From an uncultured Pseudomonadota bacterium (GTDB lineage Bacteria > Pseudomonadota > Gammaproteobacteria > Ga0077536), in the NCBI GenBank assembly GCA_903825645.1, contig CAIKBL010000042.1, positions 1-64,000 on the forward strand: 64,000 nt of DNA, written 5' to 3'. The notes under the pieces were generated by a model that was given only the letters and a program-made list of their open reading frames with translations, was not told the DNA's origin and did no database searches. This document shows, piece after piece, positions 16,909 through 26,487 of this stretch. The position numbers were made by a program, and so were the translations under genes. The first letter of the stretch is position 1, and each line of letters starts with the position of its first letter.

Positions 16909-18204
16909 TCAGGATTTCTGTTGTTCGGGTTTCACCGCGCGTGCAGCCCAAATCGCCTGCGCGGGCGACATCACCTCCATCGCCTCTCGCCGCTTATCTT
17001 TCTTGCTCTTGCGCTTCCCCTTGATTCCGCCAATCGTCACCGGCACATCCGGCGCGATTGCCGCCGGAGTGGATTCAAACCCCGGAACTTGCTCACGCAA
17101 CAGCGTCATCCGTTGGCGTTTTTCGATCAGGGTAAAGTGCGCCTCCGCGGCGGGCGTGACGAAGCTCACCGCCTCGCCGGCTTCTCCCGCGCGCCCGGTG
17201 CGCCCGATGCGATGGACATAATCATCGGCCGCACGCGGCAAATCAAAATTGACGACCACGGGTAGCTGCGCAATGTCGATACCACGGCCCGCGAGATCAG
17301 TCGCCACCAATACTTGCAGGCGTGCAGCTTGAAAATCCGACAGGGCCTGTGCGCGTACGCCTTGACTCAACTCCCCGTTGAAGGCGGCAGCGGCAATCCC
17401 GGCTCGACGTAATTTTTCCGCTACGTGTCCGGTGGCGTATTTGGTCGCCACGAAGACCAGAACCCTCGACCATCCGTGCTGTTGAATCAGATGACGCAGG
17501 AGTTGAGTGCGACGGGCCGGATCCACACTGATAGCACGCTGCGTAATGACAGCAGGCATCGTCGGGGAAGAACACATGCCGAGACTTATGGGCGTGCGCT
17601 GGATCGTGTCGGCAAGCCGCTCAACAACCGCTGGAAAGGTAGCGGAAAAAAGCAGCGTCTGTCTGTCCTGCGGCATCTGGTCCAACACCCGGGCAAGTTC
17701 CACTGCAAAACCAAGTTCAAGGAGCTTGTCAGCCTCGTCTATCACGAGCGTCCTGACCGAGTCTAACTTCAGCGCATTATGCTCAACGAGATCGAGGAGA
17801 CGACCGGGTGTCGCCACCACGATGTCCGCGCCGCCGCGCAATGCCATCATCTGCGGATTGAGCGAGACGCCACCGACCAGGCCCATTATTTTCACGGGAT
17901 GAGGCGAAAAATGAGCGTAGCGCTGACACGCGGCCGCAATCTGAAGCACTAGTTCACGGGTGGGCGCGAGGATTAACGCCGCGATACCCACGCGCGATCC
18001 CGTCGGGTTTTTCGACAGTCTTTGCAGTAGGGGCAATGCAAAGGCGGCTGTTTTTCCCGAGCCGGTGGGCGCACAGGCGCGCATATCCTGGCCGGCTAAA
18101 ATAATCGGGATCGCTTGACGCTGGATTTCTGTAGGCGAGTGATAACCTTGTTCGGCAACGGCGAGCAGGAGAGATCCGGTCAGTCCAAGCGATGAAAACG
18201 GCAT
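16909..18204 (-). CDS. DEAD-box RNA helicase (RhlE-like)
   Basis: A 431-residue RNA helicase with the motifs in order: TEIQRQAIP (Q motif region), APTGSGKTAAF (I), APTRELVLQI (Ia), TPGRLLDL (Ib), DEADKLLELGF (II), SATFP (III), FVATK, ATDLAGRGIDIAQ (V) and HRIGRTGRAG (VI). The C-terminal tail is short and lysine-rich (GKRKSKKDKRR), which is common in RhlE-type proteins that handle ribosome assembly or mRNA decay. The DEAD box reads DEAD followed by K. Start taken at the ATG (18204); the open frame begins one codon earlier with TTG. It lies 42 bases downstream of dbpA on the same strand. Confidence 0.88.
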   Translation of the reverse strand: MPFSSLGLTGSLLLAVAEQGYHSPTEIQRQAIPIILAGQDMRACAPTGSGKTAAFALPLLQRLSKNPTGSRVGIAALILAPTRELVLQIAAACQRYAHFSPHPVKIMGLVGGVSLNPQMMALRGGADIVVATPGRLLDLVEHNALKLDSVRTLVIDEADKLLELGFAVELARVLDQMPQDRQTLLFSATFPAVVERLADTIQRTPISLGMCSSPTMPAVITQRAISVDPARRTQLLRHLIQQHGWSRVLVFVATKYATGHVAEKLRRAGIAAAAFNGELSQGVRAQALSDFQAARLQVLVATDLAGRGIDIAQLPVVVNFDLPRAADDYVHRIGRTGRAGEAGEAVSFVTPAAEAHFTLIEKRQRMTLLREQVPGFESTPAAIAPDVPVTIGGIKGKRKSKKDKRREAMEVMSPAQAIWAARAVKPEQQKS

Positions 18205-18246
18205 CAATCCAAACTTTCGGGCATAGCTGAAAAGTAGAGGAGGAAC

Positions 18247-19629
18247 TTATTGCGCGCTGGGCGGATTAAGCGTGCGGACGCGAAACGTACGACCTTTTAT
18301 TTTTGCCGTTTTCAGCCGTTGCAGCGCACGCGCATACCAGTCAAACGCAATCGCCACGTAGGTACGCGTCGGGAAGATATCTATCTTCCCGACCGCATCG
18401 ACCGGTAACCCGACATCTCCCGTCAGTGCACCCAGAACATCGCCCGGACGGAGTTTATCCTGTCGACCAGCATCGATAATCACCGTCGCGAAGGGGGCCA
18501 GCGACGGCTCCACGCGCCGATCGAGTTTCGGGAAGGGTTGCCACGAGGGCGGCGAGGGCATGCCGTCGAACATCCGTGCTGACCGAAGCTTCTCACTTGG
18601 CGTGCACAGACTGAGCGCAAGACCGGGTCTGCCCGCCCGGCCCGTACGCCCAATGCGATGCAAATGAGTATCGGCGTCATTAGCCAAATCAAAATTAACC
18701 ACCATCGACAGTCCGGCGATATCGAGCCCGCGGGCCGCCACGTCCGTCGCCACCAGGACTTGCGTGCTGTGGTTGGCAAAACAGACCAGCATTTCCTCGC
18801 GTGCACGTTGTTCTAGCTCACCATGCAGCGCGAGGGCCGAGAACCCCTGCGAATTCAGGCGCGCCGTCGTTTCGCGGACGGCATCCCGGGTATTACAAAA
18901 GACAACTGCTGACGTCGGCGCGTGGACGGCCAGCAGCCCGACGAGGCCTTCCAATTTTCTGCCCGGTTCGACCGCAAAAAAAATCTGCTCGATCCGCAAG
19001 CGTGCTTCTTCGGGCGTAATCTCTTGCGGGGACTGCTGGTATTGCCGACTAAGGGTGCGGATGGCTGGAGGAATGGTGGCCGAAAACAGCAGGGTTTGCC
19101 GCTTGACCGGCATGGCGGCAATAATTTCTTCCAAGTCTGCCGCAAACCCCATATCGAGCATGCGGTCAGCCTCATCCAGCACGAGGGAAACCACGTCCTT
19201 AAAAGGGAGTGCTTGCCGCCGCATAAGGTCAAGAATCCGGCCTGGCGTGCCAACGATGAGGTGCGGCGCCACGGCAAGGGAAGCGAGATGGACACGCACC
19301 GGGATCCCGCCACACAACGTCAAGACCTTCACGTTGGGTACGGCACTCCCGAGGCGACGGATCTCGCGGCTGATTTGATCCGCAAGCTCCCGTGTCGGAC
19401 ATAGCACTACCCCTTGCACGGCGAAAGTCGTCACGTCGAGGCCCGATAATAACCCGAGGGCATAAACTGCCGTTTTGCCGCTACCCGTTTGCGCCTGCAC
19501 GATGACATCTTCGCCCGCAAGGACGGCCGGTAAACTCGCCGCCTGCACGGCAGTCATGCCGCTATAGCCGACCTCACGCAACGCTTGCTGGAGCGGCTCG
19601 GCTAGGGGGAGATCGGTAAAAGCAGGCAT
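18247..19629 (-). CDS. dbpA: ATP-dependent RNA helicase DbpA
   Basis: A 460-residue DEAD-box helicase. Motifs I (AQTGSGKTAVY), Ia (CPTRELADQ), II (DEADRMLDMGF), III (SATIP), V (ATDVAARGLDIAG) and VI (HRIGRTGRAG) are present. What marks it as DbpA is the C-terminal RNA-recognition domain (about residues 385-460), with KLRPGDVLGALTGD and the final strand KIKGRTFRVR. This domain binds hairpin 92 of 23S rRNA in E. coli. The enzyme acts in large-subunit assembly. It is upstream of the RhlE-like gene, and the two are probably co-transcribed. Confidence 0.92.
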   Translation of the reverse strand: MPAFTDLPLAEPLQQALREVGYSGMTAVQAASLPAVLAGEDVIVQAQTGSGKTAVYALGLLSGLDVTTFAVQGVVLCPTRELADQISREIRRLGSAVPNVKVLTLCGGIPVRVHLASLAVAPHLIVGTPGRILDLMRRQALPFKDVVSLVLDEADRMLDMGFAADLEEIIAAMPVKRQTLLFSATIPPAIRTLSRQYQQSPQEITPEEARLRIEQIFFAVEPGRKLEGLVGLLAVHAPTSAVVFCNTRDAVRETTARLNSQGFSALALHGELEQRAREEMLVCFANHSTQVLVATDVAARGLDIAGLSMVVNFDLANDADTHLHRIGRTGRAGRPGLALSLCTPSEKLRSARMFDGMPSPPSWQPFPKLDRRVEPSLAPFATVIIDAGRQDKLRPGDVLGALTGDVGLPVDAVGKIDIFPTRTYVAIAFDWYARALQRLKTAKIKGRTFRVRTLNPPSAQ

Positions 19630-19715
19630 CCGGACATGATGTCATTAATCGGCGCAGTTTGCGCGTCAACCGCGGATACCCAAGAACCGCATACGCTCAG
19701 CCGCGGGGGTTGCGA

Positions 19716-20522
19716 TCACCGCTCGCCTAAAAATGCCAAGATGCAAGCGAAGGCGGCGGGATCCTGAAAATAGAAACGATGCCCCCCCTCGAACATCGCA
19801 AGACGGGCACCAGGGATTTGTCGGCACAGGGCCTCCAGATTGGCGGGTGGCGAAATGCCGTCATACCGCCCGCCGCAAATCAGCGTCGGCACCTTCAAGC
19901 TCGGCAACCGCGCGTAGGCATCATGTCGGCGCCGTGCGTCGAGCTGCCGGCGGGCACCGATCGCACGCCCCGGCTCGCCCGCAGCGAAGGTTATCGCTGC
20001 CATCGTGTCCGCCAGCGCGCCGGCGCTCTTCGCGGGCGAAGCAGTCTGCCATGCCGTATCGCGACGCGTATCGAAAAGCCCCAAGGTATGTGCCGCATAC
20101 GCTTGGGGCGACAGATCGCTCAGTTCGTGCAAGGGGTAGGCCGCCCCCCCGACCCCACCGCTACTGGCGCAGCAAAGCACGAGGCGCTCGACCCGGCCGG
20201 GGTATCGCAGGGCGAACTCCTGGGCGACCATCCCGCCGAAAGAAACCCCCACGACGCTGCATGTCGCCCAGCCAAGGGCCGTCATCAGACCATCGGCGTC
20301 TGCCGCAAAATCCGCCATGCTGTAAAGCGTATCCGGACGCGCCGACTGACCCAGACCGCGTTGGTCATAGGCCAGTACCGTAAAATGCGCCGCCAACGGC
20401 CAATCGAATGCCGTGGGGGGGCGACGCAGATCGCCACCCGTGCCGCTGATGAACAAGACCCGGGGACCTACGCCTTTAAGCTCATAATAAAATGCGAGAT
20501 CTCGCAGCTGCGCGAATGGCAT
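19716..20522 (-). CDS. Alpha/beta-fold hydrolase
   Basis: A 268-residue hydrolase of the 3-oxoadipate enol-lactonase/epoxide hydrolase-like group. The nucleophile elbow is GVSFGG with Ser94, the acid is probably the Asp in CGGRYDGISPP and the His is in FEGGHRFYFQDP near the C-terminus. The oxyanion region SGTGG and AYDQRGLGQS are also typical. The ribosome binding site GAGGAG is well placed. It appears to stand alone, 86 bases from dbpA. The substrate is unknown. Confidence 0.82.
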   Translation of the reverse strand: MPFAQLRDLAFYYELKGVGPRVLFISGTGGDLRRPPTAFDWPLAAHFTVLAYDQRGLGQSARPDTLYSMADFAADADGLMTALGWATCSVVGVSFGGMVAQEFALRYPGRVERLVLCCASSGGVGGAAYPLHELSDLSPQAYAAHTLGLFDTRRDTAWQTASPAKSAGALADTMAAITFAAGEPGRAIGARRQLDARRRHDAYARLPSLKVPTLICGGRYDGISPPANLEALCRQIPGARLAMFEGGHRFYFQDPAAFACILAFLGER

Positions 20523-20714
20523 AAAGTCTCCTCGACCAGCGATCTACACAGGCAATGGCATCGGGTACCCGGGCATTGTCAACGTGATCCTGTACAGCGT
20601 CCAGCCAGTGCTCGCCTTACGCGACCGATTGCACCGCGCGACAGAATCACCAATGATCGTAGCCGTGTCACCCGACGTCCGATCCTGTACGCCCGTTTTC
20701 ATGGGAAGCCACAC

Positions 20715-20972
20715 ATGTCCGACCCGCCGCACGATCCGCTCGCCATCCCTTACGACAGCCTATCCGCCGAAGCGCTGCGCGGGGTGATCGAGGCCTTTGT
20801 GTTACGCGAAGGCACGGATTACGGATCCCACGAATTCACCTTGGACGACAAGGTCGCCCACGTCATGCGTCAGCTCGAACAAGCCGAGGCAGAAGTCGTG
20901 TTCGAGCCGACGTCGGGATCAGTCGGCATCGTGCGAAAATCGGTCCCTAGTCGTAAGCGTGGCCTCAACTGA
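20715..20972 (+). CDS. YheU/UPF0270-family protein
   Basis: An 85-residue protein matching the small YheU family of gammaproteobacteria: IPYDSLSAEALRGVIEAFVL, then REGTDYGSHEF and a helix DDKVAHVMRQLEQAEAEVVF. The C-terminal strand is followed by a basic tail (SRKRGLN) longer than in E. coli. The ATG at 20715 fits the family start; the longer frame running from 19779 is not coding. The function of the family is unknown. Confidence 0.75.
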   Translation: MSDPPHDPLAIPYDSLSAEALRGVIEAFVLREGTDYGSHEFTLDDKVAHVMRQLEQAEAEVVFEPTSGSVGIVRKSVPSRKRGLN

Positions 20973-21120
20973 GATCAAGACGGCACCCCGAAAGCTCATC
21001 ATGTCAGAAGCGCGTGTCCTCGCTAACCGAGGCACTGCAGACATTCGAGACTCACCGGCACCCGACGCAAGACGGTCGGTCGCGGTAGAATCCACGTCCG
21101 CTTTACAGGAGAGTGCCGGG

Positions 21121-22113
21121 ATGCCAAGAGTCGTACGCTTTCACACGGTGGGTGCGGCGGATGTGCTGCAAATTGACGAACTCCCGGTGCCAGAGGCCAC
21201 CAACGATGAAGTCGTCATCGATGTACGTGCTTTCGGCCTCAATCGCGCAGAAATCATGTTCAGGCGCGGCGAATATCCCCAGTACGCGCCCGACCTACCC
21301 TCAACCCTCGGCTATGAGGCTTCGGGAACTGTTCGTGCGCTCGGCCCGGGGGTCACAGGCCTTCAGGTGGGCGACGCCGTGAGTACGATTCCTTCGTTCA
21401 AGATGGGCCGCTACTGGACTTATGGTGAAGTTGCGCGCGTGCCCGCACATGCGGTTGCGCGGTTTCCGGCACGGCTGTCCTGGGTGGAGGCAACTGCTAT
21501 CTGGATGCCCTATATTACGGCCTACGGGGGGTTAATCGAATACGGCAAGCTAAAGGCCGGTGAGCATGTCGTCATCCGTGCAGCCAGCAGCAGTGTGGGC
21601 ATTGCGGCGATTCAAATCGCACGCCATATCGGGGCGATCCCGATCGCGGTGACGCGGGACACTTCCAAGCTACCCTTTCTGCAAACCCAAGGTCCCGCGC
21701 ATATTTTGACTTCCGACGAAGGCACGCTGACAAGCGCGATTATGGCGGTAACGCAGGGTCACGGCGCGGACATGATTTTTGATCCGGTCTCGGGGCCCGA
21801 AGTTGAAACCCTCTGTCGGGCACTGGCCTATCAGGGACGGTTGTTCATCTACGGGCGACTAAACGGCGCACCAACGCACTTTCCGGTCGGACTGGGGCTT
21901 GCCAAGGGCATCACACTGCGTGGTTTTTCGCTTTTTGAAATCGTGAATTTCCCGGACCGCTTCGCCCGCGTGAAAGCGGCCGTTTATGCTGGCCTGGAAA
22001 GCGGGATCTACCAGCCTGTGATCGCAGAAATCTTTCAGCTCGACGACATCGTCGCCGCCCATCGCTACATGGAGTCGAATATCCAGCAGGGCAAAATCGT
22101 CATTGCCGTCTGA
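21121..22113 (+). CDS. Zinc-independent MDR-family oxidoreductase (quinone reductase-like)
   Basis: A 330-residue medium-chain dehydrogenase/reductase. The N-terminal GroES-like domain has LGYEASGTVRALGPGV near residue 63, and the Rossmann domain has AASSSVGIAAIQIARHIG near 155, a variant of the AAxxGVG nucleotide motif. The zinc-binding cysteine cluster of alcohol dehydrogenases is absent, so NADPH:quinone reductase or enoyl reductase-like activity is more likely. I chose the ATG at 21121 because AGGAGAG lies about eight bases upstream; an in-frame ATG at 21001 would add 40 residues with no similarity. Confidence 0.82.
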   Translation: MPRVVRFHTVGAADVLQIDELPVPEATNDEVVIDVRAFGLNRAEIMFRRGEYPQYAPDLPSTLGYEASGTVRALGPGVTGLQVGDAVSTIPSFKMGRYWTYGEVARVPAHAVARFPARLSWVEATAIWMPYITAYGGLIEYGKLKAGEHVVIRAASSSVGIAAIQIARHIGAIPIAVTRDTSKLPFLQTQGPAHILTSDEGTLTSAIMAVTQGHGADMIFDPVSGPEVETLCRALAYQGRLFIYGRLNGAPTHFPVGLGLAKGITLRGFSLFEIVNFPDRFARVKAAVYAGLESGIYQPVIAEIFQLDDIVAAHRYMESNIQQGKIVIAV

Positions 22114-22348
22114 GCGTCCGGACGTCGGCTCGGCAACAACACGGTCATCGCGCCTCAGACAGACGACTCATGGCGGGCGGCAGCAACCAGCACCGTCAGG
22201 ACGACCCAAAGCTTAACCGAGGCAGCACCCACGGGTTCGAAGATGTCGCACCTCGGGTTCGGGCCAACGAGCCGGTTCGCGAGCAAGGTCCTCGCCGTAG
22301 TGCGCGTGTCTTTAGAATGTTCACAAGCGTAGGTATAGGGGTCTCAGG

Positions 22349-22444
22349 ATGAAGCCATTTTCTGGTATTGTGCATCGCCGTAAAGGGCGCCGGAGCGGTG
22401 TCGATCGGCGCACACTGTCCAGCCCGGATTTATTCAAGCTATGA
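22349..22444 (+). CDS. Possible leader peptide before opgG
   Basis: A 31-codon frame starting at an ATG with AGG just upstream and ending in a TGA that overlaps the opgG start as ATGA. The product is basic (RRKGRRSGVDRR near its middle). The exact stop-start overlap suggests translational coupling, or a small attenuator-like leader, but no homologue was recognised and the ribosome binding site is poor. The preceding 235 bases (22114-22348) show no gene. Confidence 0.3.
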   Translation: MKPFSGIVHRRKGRRSGVDRRTLSSPDLFKL

Positions 22445-23964
22445 ACCGTCGTGATTTCACATTGCAACTCCTCGCGGCCGGCGTCGCGGCGACCTTCGCC
22501 CCGGGCGCGCTCTCCGCGCAGCCGGCACTGAGTGCCCCGATCCCTTTTTCTGTCGGCGCCTTGCGCGCGCGCGCGCGTCGGCTTGCCGCGCACCCCTTCC
22601 AGCCACCGCGCAGTAATCTGCCACAGATCTTGCATGACCTTAGTCCGGAGCAGTACCAAGACATCCATTATCGACCGGAGGCAGCGTTGTGGGCCGACGG
22701 TCCCTTTAGCGCCCAGTTCTTTCATCAAGGGTTCTATTACAAAACCCCCGTGCGCGTCTTTCAGGTCGCGGAAGACGGCGCCCGAGAGATCCACTTCGAC
22801 TCGGCACTTTTCGATTACGGCGCAAAGAGTTTCAATCCGGCGCGCCTCGGCGATACGGTCGGTTTTGCCGGCGTGAGACTCCATCACCGTCTCAACTACC
22901 CCGATGTGCTGGACGAGTTGGTGGCCTTTCTGGGCGCGAGTTATTTCAGAGCACTCGGGCGCCACATGCGCTATGGCGTGTCTGCGCGAGGTCTCGCGGT
23001 GGGCACGGCCTCGGATACCGGCGAGGAGTTTCCCTTCTTCTCTGAGTTCTATCTGGAACGTCCCGTGGACGCGAACAGTTTCGTCATTCACGCCCTGATG
23101 AACAGCCAGAGTCTAACCGGTGCCTACAGCTTTACCGTGCGCCCGGGCGATGACACCATCACCGATGTCGTCATCTCGCTGTACACTCGTCGGCAGGTGA
23201 CGCAGATAGGCATCGCGCCGCTGACGAGCAAATTCTTTTTTGGCGCAAACGAGCGCCAAAATGTCGATGACTTCCGGCCCGAAGTGCATGACTCTGATGG
23301 CTTGATGATTCTCACCGGAGCGGGCGAATGGCTATGGCGACCCTTGGTCAACCCCGAACGCCTTAGAATCAGCACGTTTTCGGACCGCAACCCGCAAGGC
23401 TTCGGTCTCATGCAGCGCAACCGCAACTTTGAAACCTACCAAGATCTGGATGCGCACTACGAGTCCCGACCAAGTGCTTGGGTCGAACCTATCGGCAATT
23501 GGGGCGAAGGCGGAATCATGTTGGTTGAGATCCCCACCAGTGAGGAAATCAATGACAACATCGTCGCGTTCTGGCGACCGAAAACGCCCCTCCCCGCCCG
23601 CGCCGAGTGGCAAGGCGCCTACCGGCTTCACTGGTGTCGGGACGTCACTTTTGTCACCCGCCGCATGGCGGCTACGCTGGCCACCCGAAGCGGTCGAGGG
23701 ACCCTTGCACACAGCCGACGGTTCGTCCTTGATTTTGCAGGTGGCTCACTCCCCACCGTGGCGGATGCGCCCATCCGTGCGGAGATCTCGGCCTCACGCG
23801 GCGAGTTGCAACATGCAACCACGCAATTTAACGACATCGCGCAAAGTTGGCGGGTCACCTTCGAACTCGTGCCGACCGGTGAAGATCCCATCGAGCTGCG
23901 CTGCTATCTCACTAACGGCACGCAAACGCTGAGTGAGACGTGGTGTTATCAGTGGACGGCTTGA
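22441..23964 (+). CDS. opgG: Glucan biosynthesis protein, OpgG/OpgD family
   Basis: A 507-residue periplasmic protein needed to make osmoregulated periplasmic glucans. Residues 1-26 form a Tat signal (NRRDF at 2-6, hydrophobic stretch, cleavage near ALSA). Family blocks include DIHYRPEAALWADGPF near 75, RLNYPDVLDELVAFLGASYF near 150, WVEPIGNWGEGGIMLVEIPT near 350 and the C-terminal immunoglobulin-like region. A Tat signal is the hallmark of OpgD in E. coli, whereas OpgG there uses Sec. However, the operon with opgH is the OpgG arrangement, so the symbol is a choice between close relatives. It overlaps opgH. Confidence 0.88.
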   Translation: MNRRDFTLQLLAAGVAATFAPGALSAQPALSAPIPFSVGALRARARRLAAHPFQPPRSNLPQILHDLSPEQYQDIHYRPEAALWADGPFSAQFFHQGFYYKTPVRVFQVAEDGAREIHFDSALFDYGAKSFNPARLGDTVGFAGVRLHHRLNYPDVLDELVAFLGASYFRALGRHMRYGVSARGLAVGTASDTGEEFPFFSEFYLERPVDANSFVIHALMNSQSLTGAYSFTVRPGDDTITDVVISLYTRRQVTQIGIAPLTSKFFFGANERQNVDDFRPEVHDSDGLMILTGAGEWLWRPLVNPERLRISTFSDRNPQGFGLMQRNRNFETYQDLDAHYESRPSAWVEPIGNWGEGGIMLVEIPTSEEINDNIVAFWRPKTPLPARAEWQGAYRLHWCRDVTFVTRRMAATLATRSGRGTLAHSRRFVLDFAGGSLPTVADAPIRAEISASRGELQHATTQFNDIAQSWRVTFELVPTGEDPIELRCYLTNGTQTLSETWCYQWTA

Positions 23965-26432
23965 CGGAGGCACCCACGGCCGAAGCGGCCAGCGCCAGAA
24001 CAAGGCGACCAGCGCATACTCGGCGGATCCTACGCCGCTATTTCATGGCACTGGGCTATACGCCCGGCCAGACGCTTCAGTGGGTAACGGAGACCGTCCT
24101 GGAAAACCAGCCGCCAGATCTCTCGCCCACCGCGGCAATCGCCTGCGCAGCCCGCGCGCTCGATGCGTGGCTAAGACGAATCATCACTGTTCCGCCTGGA
24201 CACCCGGCGATCACGCCCGAAATCGGCCGGGCAGCCTTGCTGGCGCTACAACCTGGTCGCCATTGGCCGGCGGCGCTCTTCGCCCCCAACCCGGAGGCGG
24301 CGTTTCTCGCGGCGTTATACGACGCCTTGCCGATTGCGTTGCCGCTTAGTGCCCCACTCAGCATGCCGGTTCAATCGTTGACCCATCCCGCGCCGGCGAG
24401 CGCGGAGGTGCCGCCGTCGATTCAAGTGCCGGGACTCAAGGCTAGGCGTGCCGGCGTGTTTGGACTCACTTGTGCCACGACCCTTGGCGCGACCTTCCAG
24501 ATTTACCGCGTCTTCCTACCGGGCGGCATCACGGCTATCGAGGCCCTGCTCATGGGGCTATTCGCGATCAACTTCATGTGGATAGCCCTGACGATGTGGA
24601 CCGGATTGCTTGGCCTGTATGCCGTGCTCAAAGGGGGGCTGCCAAACGGCCTGCGTCCGGCCGCGGCGGGGACCCGTCTGCCGAAAACCGCCATTCTGAT
24701 CCCCGTCTATAACGAGGCCCCTGGGCGTATTTTTGCCGGGGTCGTGGCCATGTACGAATCACTTGCCGCTACCGGTCAACTCGAGGCCTTCGAGTTTTTC
24801 GTGCTGAGTGATTCCACGAATCCGGATGCCTGGGTGGCGGAAGAGATTTTGTGGGACGCCACCCGCCGTCGGCTGCATGCCACCGAGCGATTGTTCTACC
24901 GGCGGCGGTTCGAAAATACGGCGCGCAAAGCGGGCAACCTGGAAGAATTTTGCACCCGCTGGGGTGGTCGTTATGAAACGATGCTGGTACTGGATGCCGA
25001 CAGCCTCATGGAAGGCTCGACGATTGTGCAGATGGCCGCCCTGATGGGCGCAAATCCCGCCGTCGGGTTGCTCCAAACCGTGCCGCTGCTGATCAACCGT
25101 AATACCCTGTTCGCCCGTGCGCATCAGTTCGCGAGCCGGCTATACGGGCCGGTACTCGCAACCGGTCTTGCGGCCTGGCACGGGGGTGACGGCAACTACT
25201 GGGGCCACAACGCCATGATCCGCGTACGTGCCTTCGCCGCGCATGCTGGCATGCCGATACTGCCCGGACGCCCCCCCTTCGGCGGGCATATTCTAAGCCA
25301 CGATTTCGTGGAGGCCGCGCTGCTGCGTCGCGCCGGTTGGGGCGTGTTCATGCTGCCAGGGCTCGGGGGTAGCTACGAGGAATCTCCCCCAAGCCTGCTG
25401 GATCATGCCCAACGTGACCGGCGATGGTGTCAGGGTAATTTACAACATCTCGCCGTGATTGGCGCGCGTGGCTTGCATCCGGCTAGCCGATTCCATTTGC
25501 TGACTGGCATCATGTCGTACCTCTCATCGCCGCTCTGGTTCGCCTTCATCGTGGTGGGGATCCTCGCCGCACTGCAGACGCGCTTTGAGCTCCCCCAATA
25601 TTTTTTTCCGAATCGCACCCCGTATCCCGTCTGGCATGTCATCGATCCTGAACTCGCCCTGCGTCTTTTCGAGATGACCATGGCCGTACTTCTCGTGCCT
25701 AAAATTTTTGGCTGGTGTGCTATCGCGGCCCAACCCACCTTGGCAGCCCTTTATGGGGGACGCGCGCGCGCCTTCAAGAACGTGCTCTATGAGACCCTCC
25801 TTTCCGCACTTATCGCGCCGGTACAAATGCTTTTCCAGAGTCGCTTCGTGATTGAAGTCTTGCGCGGTCGCGACAGTGGCTGGAAGGTCCAGGCGCGTGA
25901 TGACGGAGGCCTCTCGCTGCGGGAAGCGTGGCACCACCACAAGCATCACGCGATCATGGGTTGTCTATTGGGATTCGCTGCGTGGGCTGTTTCTCCAGGG
26001 TTGCTGGGGTGGATGGCCCCCGCACTCATCGGCATGATTGCTGGGGTCGGCACCTCGTATTTCAGTGCGCAGCTCGCCGTCGGACTGCGCGCAAGACAGC
26101 GGGGCATTCTGCAAATTCCGGAAGAAATCACCCCGCCGGATATCGCACGCCGGGCCGCAGCGGCGGCGGCGGAAATCCGCGAGCCGCAAGCCGCCTCTGG
26201 CTTCAACGCGGTCATCAGCGACAATCGGACCGGCGCACTGCATCTGGCGCTCCTGTCGCAATACGCGCCGCGCGCCGTCACCGAACCGATGGCCCTGGCC
26301 CATTACCGTGCGCATCACCTGACACGGCGTGAAGCTTTACGGGCCGCGTTGGAGCCCCGCTTGCACGCAGCCGCGCTGGCCGATGCCGAGACACTGCGCC
26401 GGCTCCGCCGCCGCCTGGGCGGATATCGCTGA
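23940..26432 (+). CDS. opgH: Glucan glucosyltransferase OpgH
   Basis: An 830-residue inner-membrane family 2 glucosyltransferase that polymerises the beta-1,2 glucan backbone from UDP-glucose. A cytoplasmic N-terminus of about 165 residues is followed by two membrane helices. The catalytic domain has PVYNEAPGRIFAG near 255, FFVLSDSTNPD, the DADS metal site near 350 and QRDRRWCQGNLQHL near 490. Several more helices follow. Candidate GTG starts lie at 23940, 23943 and 23952, so the overlap with opgG is 25 bases or a little less, and translation is probably coupled. Confidence 0.9.
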   Translation: MVLSVDGLTEAPTAEAASARTRRPAHTRRILRRYFMALGYTPGQTLQWVTETVLENQPPDLSPTAAIACAARALDAWLRRIITVPPGHPAITPEIGRAALLALQPGRHWPAALFAPNPEAAFLAALYDALPIALPLSAPLSMPVQSLTHPAPASAEVPPSIQVPGLKARRAGVFGLTCATTLGATFQIYRVFLPGGITAIEALLMGLFAINFMWIALTMWTGLLGLYAVLKGGLPNGLRPAAAGTRLPKTAILIPVYNEAPGRIFAGVVAMYESLAATGQLEAFEFFVLSDSTNPDAWVAEEILWDATRRRLHATERLFYRRRFENTARKAGNLEEFCTRWGGRYETMLVLDADSLMEGSTIVQMAALMGANPAVGLLQTVPLLINRNTLFARAHQFASRLYGPVLATGLAAWHGGDGNYWGHNAMIRVRAFAAHAGMPILPGRPPFGGHILSHDFVEAALLRRAGWGVFMLPGLGGSYEESPPSLLDHAQRDRRWCQGNLQHLAVIGARGLHPASRFHLLTGIMSYLSSPLWFAFIVVGILAALQTRFELPQYFFPNRTPYPVWHVIDPELALRLFEMTMAVLLVPKIFGWCAIAAQPTLAALYGGRARAFKNVLYETLLSALIAPVQMLFQSRFVIEVLRGRDSGWKVQARDDGGLSLREAWHHHKHHAIMGCLLGFAAWAVSPGLLGWMAPALIGMIAGVGTSYFSAQLAVGLRARQRGILQIPEEITPPDIARRAAAAAAEIREPQAASGFNAVISDNRTGALHLALLSQYAPRAVTEPMALAHYRAHHLTRREALRAALEPRLHAAALADAETLRRLRRRLGGYR

Positions 26433-26487
26433 TCCGCAAACGGGCCTATGATGACCGCGTTCGTGTCAACATTCGCTGGGGAGCCTG

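Noticed and set aside
19779-20972. Long plus-strand open frame (397 codons) antisense to the hydrolase gene
   Set aside because: Most of it is a shadow of the minus-strand hydrolase; only the last 85 codons, starting at 20715, match a real family (YheU).
22321-23091. Minus-strand frame of 256 codons over the opgG start
   Set aside because: Antisense to a clearly coding opgG, with no recognisable domain and no ribosome binding site.
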